This document shows, piece by piece, positions 63,209 through 64,000 of a DNA stretch of 64,000 nucleotides. The stretch comes from Shewanella sp. NFH-SH190041 (GTDB lineage Bacteria; Pseudomonadota; Gammaproteobacteria; Enterobacterales; Shewanellaceae). The translations under genes and the position numbers were made by a program. Location: NCBI RefSeq assembly GCF_024363255.1, contig NZ_AP026070.1, forward strand, positions 1,984,001 through 2,048,000, given 5' to 3'. Numbering within the stretch: position 1 is the stretch's first letter; every line of letters begins with the position of its first letter. The notes under the pieces are model-generated. The model was not told where the DNA came from. It did no database searches and saw only the letters and a list, made by a program, of their open reading frames with translations.

Positions 63209-64000
63209 TCAGTAAGCTTGACAAGCAATAAAAGAGTTAGGGTATTTTTTATCAGCAGATCCTAATTTACCATTTTGGCTATTCATGACTTGCAGCCAAT
63301 TGCGGATATCAGCGCTAGAGCTACTCCAGTAGTCACCAGTAGGCCAGCCTGAATCACGTAGTTCACTTAGACTAAGTTGTCGTAATGTTTCGATACTTGG
63401 TAATTTATCAGCCATGTGTTCACCAGCACAGAGAGACTGGGCATCACCAAATTGCCAATAGGAAAAATACTGTTCCGCTGGATAACGCTCTTCTTTGTAG
63501 GGGAGTTGTGGATAGCGTCGGTCTTGTCGATAAGATACATATTTGGCATTTAATTGAATTTTAATGGCTTGCAGTTCTGCCCGGGTCAATGGCCGATAAA
63601 CTCGCTCATTGCGTGATGTAAATAGTACGGGCACTGGTGCGATACGGCGGATCCCTGCTTTATCGCTTATCTCGCTTAGTGCACCACCAACTAAAGAGAT
63701 GTCCTTATGTATAGTATCGAGTAAATCTTCCATATTATAAAAATTGTTGGCCTGACTGCCGACATTCATACATTGCCGTGACCAGTGATTACCATTATCT
63801 GTTACACAAAAAAACAGATATTCATGGATATAAAAATTAGCGCTATGAAGCTCGTTTTTTAGGTTGATGGATAGTTGATCATCTGCTTCTGATAATAAGT
63901 AATAATTATCATTGGTATAGCGTAAGTCATCTTCGCTGCCGAGATACCACTGTGTCGTCAGGTTATCTGAAAAACCTGATAGTTCTGCTGTCACTGTGCC
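63209..64000 (-). CDS. Paralogue of the lectin-like lipoprotein, cut by the window end
   Basis: At least 261 residues are visible, corresponding to the second half of 61525-63123: ELSGFSDNLTTQWYLGSEDD, YIHEYLFFCVTDNGNHWSRQ, YRPLTRAELQAIKIQLNAKY, SLCAGEHMADKLPSIETLRQ, SGWPTGDYWSSSSADI and FIACQAY. The order of motifs is the same with moderate identity, so it is an old tandem duplication. The start lies beyond 64000; the frame is open at the edge. Spacing to the next gene is 85 bp. Whether it is also a lipoprotein cannot be seen. Confidence 0.7.
   Translation of the reverse strand, partial: GTVTAELSGFSDNLTTQWYLGSEDDLRYTNDNYYLLSEADDQLSINLKNELHSANFYIHEYLFFCVTDNGNHWSRQCMNVGSQANNFYNMEDLLDTIHKDISLVGGALSEISDKAGIRRIAPVPVLFTSRNERVYRPLTRAELQAIKIQLNAKYVSYRQDRRYPQLPYKEERYPAEQYFSYWQFGDAQSLCAGEHMADKLPSIETLRQLSLSELRDSGWPTGDYWSSSSADIRNWLQVMNSQNGKLGSADKKYPNSFIACQAY

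Noticed and set aside
1..64000. CRISPR arrays, tRNA or rRNA genes
   Set aside because: No spaced direct repeats of CRISPR type, no cloverleaf-like or rRNA sequence was noticed; the only regular repeats are the 9-bp array and the four hairpin elements.

Overview
The window looks like chromosome from a marine gammaproteobacterium of the Shewanella type. Three things suggest this: a NagP / NagK / NagB-II / NagA set for N-acetylglucosamine use, gene sets for bile-acid or steroid breakdown of the kind described in some Shewanella species, and scattered IS5, IS30, IS481 and IS630 relics. This assignment is inferred from gene content, not from an alignment.

Layout. (1) 1-3855: end of a thiolase-like gene plus three acyl-CoA dehydrogenase genes in one operon, probably steroid side-chain beta-oxidation. 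(2) 3.9-28 kb: an AT-rich accessory island. Its left part (4.5-12.3 kb) is a run of broken Rhs C-terminal toxin modules. Each has a toxin remnant, an intact immunity-like gene and then a roughly 90-bp double-hairpin repeat, and the run is cut by IS5, IS30, IS903-group and IS630 elements. More orphan immunity-like genes follow (12.3-16.8 kb), then a nucleotidyltransferase / MATE pair, a PLD-family protein, a DUF2971 protein, an integrase relic and a type I restriction-modification remnant carrying a translationally coupled ankyrin gene and an unknown gene. A 1-kb gene-free stretch with two perfect LexA-type boxes closes the region. (3) 28.5-31.7 kb, minus strand: an Old-Yellow-Enzyme-type reductase and an HsaD-like meta-cleavage hydrolase. 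(4) 31.8-37.4 kb: the GlcNAc locus, nagP divergent from nagK-nagB-nagA. (5) 37.8-39.0 kb: two further immunity-like genes. (6) 39.4-45.1 kb: SDR, SnoaL-fold protein, steroid-CoA ligase, SCP2-thiolase-like protein and a DUF35-MaoC fusion, ending in a clear terminator. (7) 45.7-47.1 kb: small proteins and a 9-bp tandem repeat of about 17.5 units. (8) 47.4-58.9 kb: a tightly packed HsaC-IpdA-IpdB-ECH-IpdC-ECH-ACAD-ACAD-thiolase-SDR-amidase operon. (9) 59.2-64 kb: a purine-type permease, a 270-bp MITE, a DUF2809 membrane protein and two tandem lipoprotein-like paralogues, the second cut by the window end.

How it works together. The steroid genes cover side-chain activation and removal (FadD, ACADs, hydratase, thiolase/aldolase), A/B-ring meta-cleavage (HsaC dioxygenase, HsaD hydrolase) and C/D-ring opening (IpdAB, IpdC, enoyl-CoA hydratases, ACADs, thiolase). 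The SnoaL protein resembles BaiE-type 7-alpha-dehydratases, and the Tat-exported amidase could deconjugate bile salts; both point to bile acids as substrate, by inference. The island and the nag locus separate these blocks. The most interesting parts are the hairpin-punctuated Rhs module array, the HsdS-coupled ankyrin / unknown gene pair, and the paired LexA boxes with no visible gene.
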